Source: Flavobacterium sp. SUN052
Lineage (GTDB): Bacteria; Bacteroidota; Bacteroidia; Flavobacteriales; Flavobacteriaceae
Direction of reading: 5' to 3'
Assembly: GCF_028867935.1 (NCBI RefSeq)
Contig: NZ_JAPQNS010000007.1
Span: 310,001-374,000 of the forward strand
DNA length: 64,000 bases
In this document: piece by piece, positions 8,736-18,182 of the stretch
Position numbering within the stretch: the first letter of the stretch is position 1
Layout of the letters: every line of letters starts with the position of its first letter
Program-made: the position numbers and the translations under genes
Notes under the pieces: model-generated
What the model was told of the DNA's origin: nothing
Seen by the model: only the letters and a program-made list of their open reading frames with translations
Databases searched by the model: none

Positions 8736-9688
8736 GGTCTCGGGGCGGGGCTATAATCCTGAATGTTCGACTGATTGACCAGTTCAACAGCCACCGGAAT
8801 TTTCTGAGCAAAATCGCGCTTGCCCTTTATATACTGATCGGCAAACTGGGCGGCTGTTTTGGCCATCGTTTGGGGTGCCTGCAAACCCGTGGCCCTGATC
8901 TTTCGGTCGCGAATGGCGTTCATCACGTCGTCGGCTCCATCGAAGCCGTATACCCCTACCGATTTGGCCTTACCAGCAGCAACCAATGCCTGATAAGCTC
9001 CCATTGCCATGGCGTCGTTACCGCAAAACACGGCATTAATGGTTGGGTGGGCCTGCAAAATGGATTCGAGCACATCCATCGCTTTGTTCCGGTCAAAATC
9101 GGCGCTTTGCTGAGCCACCATCTTCAGGCCCGGATACCGGTCGACAACGCTGTGAAATCCCTTCGAGCGGTTCCAGGTGTTGTTGTCACCAACCAGACCC
9201 AATATTTCCACGTAGCTCCCTTTCTGATTCAGATCCTGCACGAAATTTTTACCAATGGCCACACAGCCCGAATAATTATCCGACAGAATCTGACAGGTAG
9301 CCGCTTTGGGTGAGTTCACTTCCCGGTCCATGCAGAACACCGGAATACCCGCGTCCTTGGCTTTCAGTACGTTTACAATAGATCCATCGGAATCGGTCGG
9401 ATTGAGCAAAATAGCGCTGAACCCCGACACAATGGCATTCTCGAAATGGTCAGCTTCGAGCGCCGAATTATTCTGAGAGTCAAAGATTTTGGCTTCGTAC
9501 CCCAGCGATTTTGCTTCGGCAGCGGCTGTTTCGGCCAGCACCACAAACCAGGGATTATTGAGCGTCGAGATAATGACGGCCACCTTCTTTGGTGCGTTGG
9601 CATCCGGCTTATTCTGGCAGTTGGACGAGCCAACAAGAACGAGCAGCAAGAACAGGATGCGAAGTTTGACAATCATACGTGCGGTCAT
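8732..9688 (-). CDS. Sugar ABC transporter substrate-binding protein, RbsB type
   Basis: A 318-residue periplasmic binding protein of the pentose/hexose type (peripla_BP_4). It has a hydrophobic leader ending in VGSSNC, a relaxed Bacteroidota lipobox, so it is probably a lipoprotein. The family pattern is clear: [13 protein letters not shown] near the mature N-terminus, [32 protein letters not shown] and [10 protein letters not shown]. It delivers the sugar to the downstream importer. Both gene junctions are ATGA overlaps, which supports this start at 9688. Specificity cannot be read from the sequence; ribose-like furanoses and D-apiose are both compatible with the family. Confidence 0.92.
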   Translation of the reverse strand: MTARMIVKLRILFLLLVLVGSSNCQNKPDANAPKKVAVIISTLNNPWFVVLAETAAAEAKSLGYEAKIFDSQNNSALEADHFENAIVSGFSAILLNPTDSDGSIVNVLKAKDAGIPVFCMDREVNSPKAATCQILSDNYSGCVAIGKNFVQDLNQKGSYVEILGLVGDNNTWNRSKGFHSVVDRYPGLKMVAQQSADFDRNKAMDVLESILQAHPTINAVFCGNDAMAMGAYQALVAAGKAKSVGVYGFDGADDVMNAIRDRKIRATGLQAPQTMAKTAAQFADQYIKGKRDFAQKIPVAVELVNQSNIQDYSPAPRP

Positions 9689-11097
9689 GGAAAAACGGTC
9701 AGAATAACGCGCTGGTACCGGGTCAAGGCGGGAGTTCCCTTGTCGGTTACGGCCAGAATAATATGGATTGTCTCGGGCTTATCGACCTTCGGAGCCATGA
9801 TGGAGGCTTTTTGTGCTGTTTTATCCTTGATTTCCAGCGCCCGGCTGCTTTCAAACGTACCTATTTCGCGGTAGTAATTCCATTCGTATGTTAGGTCGTT
9901 GCCGTCTGGATCAGTCGAGCCATCGGCGCTCAGCACCACATTATCCCCGCTTTTGGCCTGTAGCTGGCTTGGGTGCCCTAGTTTAGCCACGGGCGGATGA
10001 TTTGCTTCTTTATATGGTTTGATGCACCAGTCCATCCGGGCAGCGAAATCGTGCTGATAAGCCTGCCGCCACCGCCAGATTGTAGCTTTATTGGTGGTAT
10101 ACCAACCCCCATCAACACCTACTACTTCATCTTCCGCGTCTGACCAGAACGGGCGGGTTTCGGGCTCATAGAACCACTTGCGGGTTCGGGGGGTATATAG
10201 TTCATAACGGCCGCCCCAGCTGCCATAATCAGGATGTTCGGGTTCGCTCAGGCCGTTGTTGATCAAGAACAGAAACGTTGGCGTATCGCCTTCCATCAGG
10301 AATTTTGTAAAGGGATGCTCGGCACCCAGCGGCCCGTGGTTTTTGCGGATATTTTCGTCCAGCCAGGGATTATCAACCAGGCTGAAATCGGCTCCCTGAA
10401 ATCGTCCGTGAAACTTATCGCCACTAATACCGCTCCAGGTAGCCTGATGATAGGCGCCCCCCGCATGGAAGCCGGGACTGGCAATATAAAACAGGTTCGG
10501 AAACGTTTTTCGCAGCCAGGGTCCCGAATCGTCCTGGTCGGAGATGGTGTAAACCCGGAGTTTGGCCACAAAGCGGTTTACCTCATCGGGAGCGCGCGTC
10601 TGGCGAACTTTCCAGAGGGCCTGTGCCAGACAGTTGGCTCCCCCCCAGACCGGAATCCAGACGGGTCGGTCGTCTTTTTTGTCGACAACCGAAATAATCC
10701 ATTCCGAGCCCTCCGAATCTTTTCCCGGTCCCACGGCACCCATCCCGAAGTTAGGATAGCCCGATTTGACTACCCGCAGCAGATAATCCGTTTCGGGATA
10801 GCCTTTTTCATGTAGCAGCAGATTGGTTCTGACTTTTCCGTAGGCCGTAATGATCTGTTTGATCTTCTCCGGCGCTACGCGCTCTTTCTGGTGAACAGAA
10901 GTGGTCGCAACAAACCCCTCCACATCCCATTGGTTCGAGTAAGTCAGAAACCGGACCATCGACTGGGCGTCGTCCGGCTCGTTTTCAATATCGGTTAGCA
11001 CCAATACCCGAAGCTTTTGGGAAGCCTGTTGCGCCTGACCAATCACCGGTGACAGACGCAACAACCACAGCAGCGCGAATAAGTAAACAGGTTTCAT
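9685..11097 (-). CDS. Exported Sde182-type (DUF1593) nucleoside-hydrolase-like protein, copy B
   Basis: A 470-residue exported protein with a signal peptide ending near VIGQAQQ. Residues about 28-290 form the nucleoside-hydrolase-like domain of the Sde182/DUF1593 family; the acidic cluster DIENEPDD near residue 36 corresponds to the metal-binding Asp cluster of nucleoside hydrolases. [11 protein letters not shown] and [14 protein letters not shown] are further family marks. The C-terminal 100 residues form an Ig/PKD-like beta domain ([14 protein letters not shown]). The family was named for a cellulose-binding protein and its reaction is not established. A paralogue lies immediately upstream, 19 bases away. 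ATGA overlap with the binding-protein gene. Confidence 0.88.
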   Translation of the reverse strand: MKPVYLFALLWLLRLSPVIGQAQQASQKLRVLVLTDIENEPDDAQSMVRFLTYSNQWDVEGFVATTSVHQKERVAPEKIKQIITAYGKVRTNLLLHEKGYPETDYLLRVVKSGYPNFGMGAVGPGKDSEGSEWIISVVDKKDDRPVWIPVWGGANCLAQALWKVRQTRAPDEVNRFVAKLRVYTISDQDDSGPWLRKTFPNLFYIASPGFHAGGAYHQATWSGISGDKFHGRFQGADFSLVDNPWLDENIRKNHGPLGAEHPFTKFLMEGDTPTFLFLINNGLSEPEHPDYGSWGGRYELYTPRTRKWFYEPETRPFWSDAEDEVVGVDGGWYTTNKATIWRWRQAYQHDFAARMDWCIKPYKEANHPPVAKLGHPSQLQAKSGDNVVLSADGSTDPDGNDLTYEWNYYREIGTFESSRALEIKDKTAQKASIMAPKVDKPETIHIILAVTDKGTPALTRYQRVILTVFP

Positions 11098-11116
11098 AGG
11101 GCTCAGGCGGCTGGGT

Positions 11117-12628
11117 TTAAGGCATTACGGTAACAATTACCCGCTTGTACCGCGTCAGAGCCGGAGTGCCTTTGTCGGTCACTTTCAGGATGAAATGTAT
11201 CGTTTGGGGACTTGTCACCTTCGGCGCGATAGGTCGGGCTTCGTAGATATTCGAGACAAAATTTTCGTACAGAATAACGCCCTGATAACTACTCGCTTCG
11301 GGGTACTGCAGCCAGCGGAAACTCATCGAATCGCCATCGGGATCAGTGGATTCGGAGGCCCGGAGGTAAAACATCTCCCCTGATTTGACCGTCAGGTTCT
11401 CAGGATGCGACAGCTTTGGTACGGGCGGATGATTAGTTTCTTTGTAGGCTTTGGTACACCAGTCCATCCGGGCGGCAAAATCGTTTTGGAACTCCGTACG
11501 CCACCGCCAGATCGTTGCCTGATTACTCTTTTTGGGCTTTGGCCCACTCGCCGACGGGGCAGCCATAAACGTTCTTGGGGTCAGGATCGAGTCGGCTGAA
11601 CTCGTCCAGATCGGGCGCGTTTCGGGTTCTTCGGCGGGGGCACTGGCGGGCTTGTTCCGGCTGGCAACCAACTCCGGTTTTTGCAGGATGTATCGACCAC
11701 CCCAGCCGCCCCAATCGGGGTGCTCCGGCGCGTTCAGACCGTTCGGAATCAGCCCCAGATAAGAGGGAGTATCGCCCTCCATGCCAAAGGCCACATCGGG
11801 GTACTGCGCTCCCAATGGCCCATGTCCCTGCTGAATATGTTCGACTATCCAGGCGTCGCTGGAATACTCCGGGTGCGTGCCGGGCTCACCCGTGTTGATG
11901 CCGCGCCAGGTAGCGAATTCATAGTCATAACCGGGGCTCACGACAAAAAATACGTTTGGAAACGTCTTCCGAATCCACGGGCCGCTATCGTCCTGGTCGG
12001 AAATCGTGTATACGCGAAGTTTGCGGTAAAGCCGTTCGGCCTGTTCGGGCGTGCGGGTTTTCTGAATGGTCCTGAGAGCTTGAGCCAGCGTATTCACGCC
12101 CCCCCATACCGATACCCATAACGGTCGTTGGTCGGGCTTTTCCAGTTGCCGGATAATCCAGGCCGAGCCTTCTGAGTCTTTGCCCTCGCCCACGCCACCC
12201 ATGCCGTAAACGGGCAATCCTTTTTTGATGACCGTTTTTAGGGTCTGCGCAGTCGGATAACCCGCTTCGTGTTTAAGCAAGTTGGGTTGAACTTTCCCAT
12301 ACGCGTCCACAATGCGGTGAATGGTTTCGGGGGCCACCCGTTTTTGCAGGTGAATGGATGTTGTGGCAATCAGCCCCTCGATGTCTAGTAGATTGGCATA
12401 GGTAAGCAAGCGGACCAGCGACTGCGAATCATCGGGTTCGTTTTCAATGTCGGTCAGCACTAGCACCCGTGCTTTTTGGGGTGCCTGTTGCGCCTGACCA
12501 ACCGCAGAGAGCAACAGAAGGAGAAGAAATAAAGGTATCCTGTAAACAAACCCCACCCCAACCCCTCCCCGTTGGGAGAGGGGCTTTGTTACAGCTTGAG
12601 GTGAGTTATAAATGGAGGTTGGTTTCAT
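11117..12628 (-). CDS. Exported Sde182-type (DUF1593) nucleoside-hydrolase-like protein, copy A
   Basis: A 503-residue paralogue of the next gene, same layout: nucleoside-hydrolase-like domain with [19 protein letters not shown] and [14 protein letters not shown], then an Ig-like C-terminal domain with STDPDGDS. It has an extra loop rich in Ala, Pro and Ser around residues 330-365. The N-terminus is odd: between MKPTS and the hydrophobic signal core lies a stretch ([14 protein letters not shown]) encoded by a dispersed palindromic repeat at 12540-12594. The repeat keeps the frame, so the signal peptide has a long n-region but remains plausible. No better ATG exists downstream before the signal core. 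Confidence 0.85.
   Translation of the reverse strand: MKPTSIYNSPQAVTKPLSQRGGVGVGFVYRIPLFLLLLLLSAVGQAQQAPQKARVLVLTDIENEPDDSQSLVRLLTYANLLDIEGLIATTSIHLQKRVAPETIHRIVDAYGKVQPNLLKHEAGYPTAQTLKTVIKKGLPVYGMGGVGEGKDSEGSAWIIRQLEKPDQRPLWVSVWGGVNTLAQALRTIQKTRTPEQAERLYRKLRVYTISDQDDSGPWIRKTFPNVFFVVSPGYDYEFATWRGINTGEPGTHPEYSSDAWIVEHIQQGHGPLGAQYPDVAFGMEGDTPSYLGLIPNGLNAPEHPDWGGWGGRYILQKPELVASRNKPASAPAEEPETRPIWTSSADSILTPRTFMAAPSASGPKPKKSNQATIWRWRTEFQNDFAARMDWCTKAYKETNHPPVPKLSHPENLTVKSGEMFYLRASESTDPDGDSMSFRWLQYPEASSYQGVILYENFVSNIYEARPIAPKVTSPQTIHFILKVTDKGTPALTRYKRVIVTVMP
12540..12594. repeat. C/G-rich palindromic repeat inserted in signal-peptide coding region
   Basis: Terminal arms CTGTAAACAAA and TTTGTTACAG flank a C-rich/G-rich hairpin core (CCCCTCCCC and GGAGAGGGG). 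A relative lies at 60006-60067. In the copy-A Sde182 gene the element reads in frame as residues about 12-29. Confidence 0.8.
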
Positions 12629-12673
12629 GTTTGGTTTAGGAAAATCAGTTACAGTAAGGGTGTTGTTTTGTTC

Positions 12674-13636
12674 TTACAGCATGGTCAATGCCTTTTCCGC
12701 GATCCCTTCTTCAGACAGACCGTAATGATTGAAAATCTCATTCTGCGAGCCCGTGACCGTATATTCGTCGGGAATGCCCATGATGGCAAAGCGATTACGA
12801 AATCCATTCTGCATCAGAAACGACGCACAGGCTTCGCCCAGACCACCGTAAACGCTGTGTTCTTCAACCGTCAAAATTGGGCAGCCGATGGCGGCCACTT
12901 TCGCTACTAGCTCATAATCCAGCGGTTTGATTGTGTGCATACAGATCACCGTGGCCCGGATTCCCTGCCAACTCTCCAGCCGACGGGCAGCCAGCAGTGC
13001 CGGATAAACAGTCTCGCCCGTTGCAATCAAAACAAGGTCGTTTCCTTCGTTTACCACACGGCCTTTTCCAAAAGCAAACGGAACATCGTCGGTAGTCAGC
13101 AGGGGCATTGGCTTTTTCCCAAATCGGATATAGACCGGCGAATCCATGTCAGCAGCTTGACGGATAGCCGCTGCGGTCTCGAAGTTATCAGCGGGTGCCA
13201 CAATAGTTAGGTTGTGTACCGCCCGCAAGGCCGCAAAGTCGTGCAGGCTGTGGTGGGTAGAGCCCAGGGCACCGTAGCTGACACCTGCGCTGATACCAAT
13301 GAGTTTCACCGGGTTGTTGGAATAGGCTACGTCGGTTTTGATCTGCTCAAACGAACGGGCGGTCAGGAAACAGGCGGGCGATACGGCAAACACTTTCTTA
13401 CCCGTGGATGCCAAGCCAGCGGCCACACCAACCAGGTTCTGCTCAGCAATCCCAATTTCCACAATCTGTTTGGGGTATTTCTGCCCAAACGGCACCAGTT
13501 TCCCCGATCCTCGCGAATCGCTGGTCACGACCAGAATTTGCCGGTCGGTTGCGGCCAGGTCCTGAAGCGTGGCGGAGAAAACGTCCAGGTTGGCCTGAGC
13601 GGTCGAATTCGGTGCTATGGCGATTTGCTCTCCCAT
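12674..13636 (-). CDS. Transketolase-like subunit, C-terminal half (Pyr + C domains)
   Basis: A 320-residue protein matching the pyrimidine-binding and C-terminal domains of transketolase. Visible marks are VVTSDSRGSG, VEIGIAEQNLVGVAAGLA (the catalytic Glu for thiamine diphosphate activation is in IAEQN), HHSLHDFAALRA and TVEEHSVYGGLG. It cannot act alone; the partner N-terminal subunit is encoded two genes upstream at 14683. Split transketolases of this type occur in ordinary archaeal/bacterial systems and in special pathways such as D-apulose-4-phosphate transketolase and sulfosugar transketolase. An exported nucleoside-hydrolase-like gene lies between the two halves, with a 3-base junction here. 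Confidence 0.9.
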   Translation of the reverse strand: MGEQIAIAPNSTAQANLDVFSATLQDLAATDRQILVVTSDSRGSGKLVPFGQKYPKQIVEIGIAEQNLVGVAAGLASTGKKVFAVSPACFLTARSFEQIKTDVAYSNNPVKLIGISAGVSYGALGSTHHSLHDFAALRAVHNLTIVAPADNFETAAAIRQAADMDSPVYIRFGKKPMPLLTTDDVPFAFGKGRVVNEGNDLVLIATGETVYPALLAARRLESWQGIRATVICMHTIKPLDYELVAKVAAIGCPILTVEEHSVYGGLGEACASFLMQNGFRNRFAIMGIPDEYTVTGSQNEIFNHYGLSEEGIAEKALTML

Positions 13637-13639
13637 CGG

Positions 13640-14686
13640 TCAGGGGTTCGGATAAATCAGTTCTAGTTTGGCAAAAAAATCGGCAAGCATTAGGCTCGTG
13701 TCCAGCCGAGTATACACCCGAATGGGCCGCCCTTTGTGGTTGAATGAGTACGTCGCATTCTGGTTGATCAGCGGAGCCTGCCGGACCACATAATCGCTCG
13801 ATGAAGGGTCAGCCTCAAACGACGATTGCAGAGCCGTCAATAGCACCAGCGGACTATCACCCACCACGTAGGTTTCGCCGATATTGATAAATTGCTTAAT
13901 CCGCTCCATTATTGTTTCCAGCGTGCCAGTCAGATAGGCACCAACTTTGCCTCGCGGCTTCACTTTCGTCAGGAGTTGAGCGTACGATAGCAAACACTGC
14001 CGATACATATTCCTGGGAACCTGCCACAGCGGTACCGTCGACTTGTTGAAAATCACCCGTGCGGCCCCCCGGTCAATGTTGAGGTTGTATTCAACATCCG
14101 AGTAGCCCGGTGGCGGTGGGGCTAGTTCGGTGTATTCTGGCCCACCAATCCAGATGAGCGTCAGGCGGTTGGCAATCGTAGGGTTGGTCAGAACAGCCGA
14201 AGCAATTTCGGTAAGGCCCGCCCCGCAGACCACATACAGCGGTAGTTTCGTATCCGTCCGCAGAGCTTCCTGAATAATGAAATTGACCGCTTCGCTTTTT
14301 ACCGGTGTGCTGTCGTTAGACATCGCCGTGTTGGAGCCCGCCAGCACCGGAATGTTCCTGGTGATGTTCATCACCTTCAGCACTTCCCGCGCCTTTTTTG
14401 CCGCATTGTCAGCCTGCGTTGTCGAGCGGTCAAAGCCGTCGGTAACACTCAGGTGGGAACCAATAATGGCTCGAATCTCAACCGAAGGCGACATCAGGTG
14501 ATGAGCAAGCTGGAAAAGTCCATCGGGGTCACCGCTGAAATCATTGTCGATAATGACCCGCATCCGGGGTTGCACACTGCCGAGTCCCGTAGCTTGCCCA
14601 AAGACTGTAAATGAACTGGTCAGGCACCATAAAATGCCCATTCCAAAACCCAACCGACGAAAGCACTGTGTTTCTATTTTTTTCAT
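13640..14686 (-). CDS. Exported nucleoside hydrolase family protein
   Basis: About 348 residues from ATG 14686, with a signal peptide (hydrophobic core about 15-27, cleavage after VFG). The nucleoside hydrolase fold is indicated by the N-terminal acidic motif IIDNDFSGDPDG, and by LPLYVVCGAGLTEIA and LTLIWIGGPEY. The acidic motif differs from the classic DTDxGxDD by an extra residue and a Pro, so activity on ordinary nucleosides is uncertain. The open frame extends to 14755, but the ATG at 14686 overlaps the stop of the upstream transketolase gene (ATGA) and begins the signal peptide, so I prefer it. It is the third nucleoside-hydrolase-fold protein of the operon. Confidence 0.85.
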   Translation of the reverse strand: MKKIETQCFRRLGFGMGILWCLTSSFTVFGQATGLGSVQPRMRVIIDNDFSGDPDGLFQLAHHLMSPSVEIRAIIGSHLSVTDGFDRSTTQADNAAKKAREVLKVMNITRNIPVLAGSNTAMSNDSTPVKSEAVNFIIQEALRTDTKLPLYVVCGAGLTEIASAVLTNPTIANRLTLIWIGGPEYTELAPPPPGYSDVEYNLNIDRGAARVIFNKSTVPLWQVPRNMYRQCLLSYAQLLTKVKPRGKVGAYLTGTLETIMERIKQFINIGETYVVGDSPLVLLTALQSSFEADPSSSDYVVRQAPLINQNATYSFNHKGRPIRVYTRLDTSLMLADFFAKLELIYPNP

Positions 14687-15501
14687 TGTCTGTTTTCGCT
14701 CAATTCTGTTAGCGCTTGCGCATATTGTTCCGGGTTTGGTACGCCGTGGTGCCATTTCAACTGGTTTTCCATGAAGCTAACCCCCTTGCCCTTCACTGTG
14801 TGCGCGATTATCAGACTCGGCTTACCCGGTACAAACGGCAACCCATCAAATGTCTGTTGCAAGGCAGTCAGGTCGTGACCGTCTACCTGCCGCACGGCCC
14901 AGCCGAAGGCTTCGAACTTCTGGTCGAGTGGGTCGGTGTTGCAGACGTCGGCTGTTGATCCTGAAATCTGTAGGGTGTTTTTATCGACAATAGCGCAGAG
15001 GTTATCCAGTTTATAATGGGAGGCCAGCAGGGCCGCTTCCCAGTTCGAGCCTTCGGGTAGTTCGCCATCACCCAGCAGGGTAAACACCCGAAAACTTAAC
15101 TCATCGAGTTTGGCCGACAGAGCCGTTCCCACACTCAGCGACAGCCCATGCCCCAGCGAACCGGTATTTTGCTCAATGCCGTTTACCTTTTTGGTTGGGT
15201 GCCCAATGTAGTGCGACTTATACCGGCACAAGGTCTCCAGGTCCGACTCCGGGAAAAAACCGCAATCGGCCAACACGACGTACAAAGCTTCGACTGTATG
15301 CCCTTTACTCTGAATATACCGGTCGCGATTGGGCGAGCGAAACATTTCAGGCGACACATTCAACACGCTGTTGTAGAGCACATTCAGAATATCGATGCAC
15401 GACAAACTACCGCCCGTATGACCGGCGTTTGCCCCAACAATATACTTCAGAATATTCCGTCGGTACTGCACCGATTTATGCGCTAACTCATTAACAGTCA
15501 T
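14683..15501 (-). CDS. Transketolase-like subunit, N-terminal half (thiamine diphosphate binding)
   Basis: About 272 residues matching the PP domain of transketolase. GDGELPEGSNWE followed by DKN is the thiamine diphosphate/metal motif; NTGSLGHGLS carries the conserved His, and GHTGGSLS is near the N-terminus. The partner half is encoded at 12674. A longer start at 15522 is open (adds MTKVQSP); I prefer ATG 15501, where homology to transketolases should begin. The start region holds several copies of the motif AATGAC, which also crowds the start of the isomerase gene, so the true start needs direct mapping. Confidence 0.88.
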   Translation of the reverse strand: MTVNELAHKSVQYRRNILKYIVGANAGHTGGSLSCIDILNVLYNSVLNVSPEMFRSPNRDRYIQSKGHTVEALYVVLADCGFFPESDLETLCRYKSHYIGHPTKKVNGIEQNTGSLGHGLSLSVGTALSAKLDELSFRVFTLLGDGELPEGSNWEAALLASHYKLDNLCAIVDKNTLQISGSTADVCNTDPLDQKFEAFGWAVRQVDGHDLTALQQTFDGLPFVPGKPSLIIAHTVKGKGVSFMENQLKWHHGVPNPEQYAQALTELSENRQ

Positions 15502-15581
15502 TGGTGATTGAACTTTAGTCATTGGTCATTGGTCTGGCTTAAACCCACAGGTAGCAATCGCTATTGAACATTGTTCAATGC

Positions 15582-16745
15582 CTATCGAAAAAGCATTGGG
15601 GTTAATTCCGTCAAATACAATCTCCAGTTTACCCACGTGTGGCCTCCCTCACTTTCGCGGTACGTGTAGGGCAAACCCACTTGGTCATACAAAGCCCGTA
15701 GACGGGTCACGCCCTCGTACAGAAAATCATCTTTTCCGCAGGCGATCCAATACAGCTTAGGTTTTGCCTGTTTCAGGGCCTGTAACTGTTTGATGTGTTC
15801 CTCTTTATTATAATTCCGCGCCATCGGACCATCGAAAACACCCATGCTCATGACGCCGATATAGTCGAACACACCCGGATTGGCATTGGTAATTTGTTGG
15901 GTATGATAACCTCCCATCGAAAGCCCCGAGATGGCCCGGTGCGCCGGGTCGGCAATCACCCGGTAGTTGGCTTCAACAAAAGGAATAACATCCTTTATCA
16001 CGCTTGCCTCGAACTTGCCCGTTGTCATGGCCTGTATGCCGGCTGGCTCACCAGCCTTCGGCTTCGCAAAAACAGGCCGTTCACCGGGCGATGCCGCTAC
16101 GTTGGGAACGCCATTGGTCATCACCACAATCATGGGTTGCACCTTACCGGCCGCAACCAGATTATCCAGAATGTAGTTGGTCCGTCCCCGGCTCAGCCAC
16201 CCTTCTTCATCGCCCCCTCCGCCATGAAACAGATACAGCACAGGGTATTTTTTGCCGCTTTTCTCGTAACCGGGTGGGGTATAAATCTCCATGCGCCGGT
16301 CCATGCCAATGGTTGGTGACGGATACCAAACGGCGGCTACATTGCCATGAGGAACCGCCTGCACATCATACAACTGCGTCAGGGGGCCGGGTAATATCAG
16401 CCGATTTTCAAAAATGGAGCCGTCGCGGGTAACTACATTATTGGCAGGGTCAAGCATGGGGAGGCCATCGACAATGAACCGATACTCATACATATCGGCG
16501 GGAAGCGGCCCCACTTTGGTTTCAAATACACTCGAATCTCCGCGGGTCAGTTCGATTGTATTTCGTAAATCCTTCAGCCAGGTTCCAATAAGTCGAACAC
16601 TTTTAGCATTGGGCGCTTTAAGGCGAAACGTCACTGAGTTATCGGCACCTATTTCAGGTGACACTACTGGAGTAGGACGTTGCTGTGCCCACGAGAAAGT
16701 GGACAAGGCCAGGCAAATCAGGCAGACAAGAGACCCATTTTTCAT
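15582..16745 (-). CDS. Exported esterase, alpha/beta hydrolase with N-terminal E-set domain
   Basis: A 387-residue exported protein (signal peptide ending FSWAQQ). Residues about 25-115 form an E-set/CBM48-like domain (VTFRLKAPNAKSVRLIGTW), followed by an esterase-D-type alpha/beta hydrolase domain with LYLFHGGGGDE (oxyanion region), the nucleophile elbow GLSMGGYHT and the catalytic His in GGHTWVNWR. This architecture is common in bacterial feruloyl and acetyl xylan esterases and enterochelin-esterase-like proteins. In this operon it may remove ester decorations from a plant glycoside before sugar release; that is inference. It lies 24 bases after the isomerase gene. Confidence 0.87.
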   Translation of the reverse strand: MKNGSLVCLICLALSTFSWAQQRPTPVVSPEIGADNSVTFRLKAPNAKSVRLIGTWLKDLRNTIELTRGDSSVFETKVGPLPADMYEYRFIVDGLPMLDPANNVVTRDGSIFENRLILPGPLTQLYDVQAVPHGNVAAVWYPSPTIGMDRRMEIYTPPGYEKSGKKYPVLYLFHGGGGDEEGWLSRGRTNYILDNLVAAGKVQPMIVVMTNGVPNVAASPGERPVFAKPKAGEPAGIQAMTTGKFEASVIKDVIPFVEANYRVIADPAHRAISGLSMGGYHTQQITNANPGVFDYIGVMSMGVFDGPMARNYNKEEHIKQLQALKQAKPKLYWIACGKDDFLYEGVTRLRALYDQVGLPYTYRESEGGHTWVNWRLYLTELTPMLFR

Positions 16746-16769
16746 TTTCTCAGTGGTTAAATTTTACGA

Positions 16770-18179
16770 CTAATGCGTATAGACCTCCCAGCCCATGTAG
16801 TTTTCCATCGATTCTTTGAGAATATCGGCCGTTTTAGAGGCATTCATCACCACGTGATGCTCGAATCCATTCCGGCACACGTACTGCATCAGTCCCTGCA
16901 AATTATCGATCTGAGCCACGGCCCGGTTGCCAAACGTATTCAGCGCGTCATCAGTCAGGCGCCCTTCGCCAACGTAGGCTTTCATAATGCCTTTCGGGTC
17001 GTCGGTGCTGATACGGCCAAAAGTCAGGGGTGACGCAGGGGTGCGTCCTGACAAGGCACCATAGGTATTTTCTTCGCCCACGGTAGTTCCCAAAATTGGT
17101 GCGGTACTGATCTCGATGTCGGGCAAAAACGACTTGGCCCAGTTGCCGCAATGAAACAGTACACACTTGTTATCGTCGTCGGCGTAGTTGTTATTCCAAT
17201 CCACCAACGCACTCGGCGAGCCAGAGGCCAGTTGCATGGCATACATGCTCAGGGTCCCAGTCACATCGACCTCACACGCGCTGGGGAGCATATTCTCGCT
17301 CATAATGCTCATGCTGGTGCAAACGTTACAGCCGTAATTCTGCTGCAACGAGGTCCAGCACTGAATAGCCGTAGCATCCAGGGAATGTTCCAGCATGAAG
17401 TCGCCCAGCACCACGTCGAGCTTGGCAATCTGCACCAGTTTATCATCGGGTGTGCGGCCGGTTGGGGCATAGGCACGCACAGCTTCCAGCCGTTGTTTCA
17501 CCGATTGATCGGCGGCAGTCAGTTTGTTGGCGTTGCCCAGAATATGCGACAGGTCGATGGTGACGACTGATATACCATTGCGCTGAAGAATTTTCTCGCT
17601 GTAGCGTACCGTATTGAACGCACCCGGCCGCGCGCCAACAGCCCCAATCCTGACGTTACGCAAGCCTTTCACAACCCGGCAAACAGCCGCAAACTTGCTT
17701 AAGTCTGTTATGAAGCTCGGGTCCGATGGATGCACCACATGCTTAGTTGTCAGCGAGTACTTGATCCCGTACTGATAGAGGTTATTACAAACCGAAATCT
17801 TTCCGCACCACGCATCCCGCCGACGGGCAACATCCATCCGGTTCAGGTCATCGGGGTATGCCTGAATCAAAACGGGTACATCCAGACGCGCCAGTTTGAG
17901 CGTTTCGGCCACGCCTTTTTCATCACCGAAGTTGGGCAACACCACCAGCACGCCCATAATCTCGTCGGCATGACGGCGGAACAGTTCAGCGCATCGCTGG
18001 GCTTCCTGAAACGTCTCAACGCCCCCCAGTTTGGTGGCCGATTCGTCGAGCATGATGGGCTTGATACCCGCTTTCTGAAACGCATCCAGCAGGTCAGTGC
18101 GGCATTCGCCAACGAGTTTGTCGGGGAAAAAATCGCGGTTGCCAATAATGACACCGAGGGTTATTTGTTTTGTTGTCAT
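16770..18179 (-). CDS. L-fucose/L-arabinose isomerase family protein
   Basis: A 469-residue cytoplasmic ketol isomerase of the L-fucose/L-arabinose isomerase family. The N-terminal Rossmann-like half has VLVVLPNFGDE and IGAVGARPGAFNTVRYSEK; the C-terminal half has ACEVDVTGTLSMYAMQLASG, carrying Glu and Asp suitable for metal binding, and CVLFHCGNWAKS. The distribution of these motifs resembles uncharacterised members rather than classical FucI or AraA, so the aldose substrate is open. It is the first gene of the 12-gene operon. The start codon sits at the edge of an array of AATGAC repeats that contains further possible start codons upstream. Confidence 0.85.
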   Translation of the reverse strand: MTTKQITLGVIIGNRDFFPDKLVGECRTDLLDAFQKAGIKPIMLDESATKLGGVETFQEAQRCAELFRRHADEIMGVLVVLPNFGDEKGVAETLKLARLDVPVLIQAYPDDLNRMDVARRRDAWCGKISVCNNLYQYGIKYSLTTKHVVHPSDPSFITDLSKFAAVCRVVKGLRNVRIGAVGARPGAFNTVRYSEKILQRNGISVVTIDLSHILGNANKLTAADQSVKQRLEAVRAYAPTGRTPDDKLVQIAKLDVVLGDFMLEHSLDATAIQCWTSLQQNYGCNVCTSMSIMSENMLPSACEVDVTGTLSMYAMQLASGSPSALVDWNNNYADDDNKCVLFHCGNWAKSFLPDIEISTAPILGTTVGEENTYGALSGRTPASPLTFGRISTDDPKGIMKAYVGEGRLTDDALNTFGNRAVAQIDNLQGLMQYVCRNGFEHHVVMNASKTADILKESMENYMGWEVYTH

Positions 18180-18182
18180 TAC

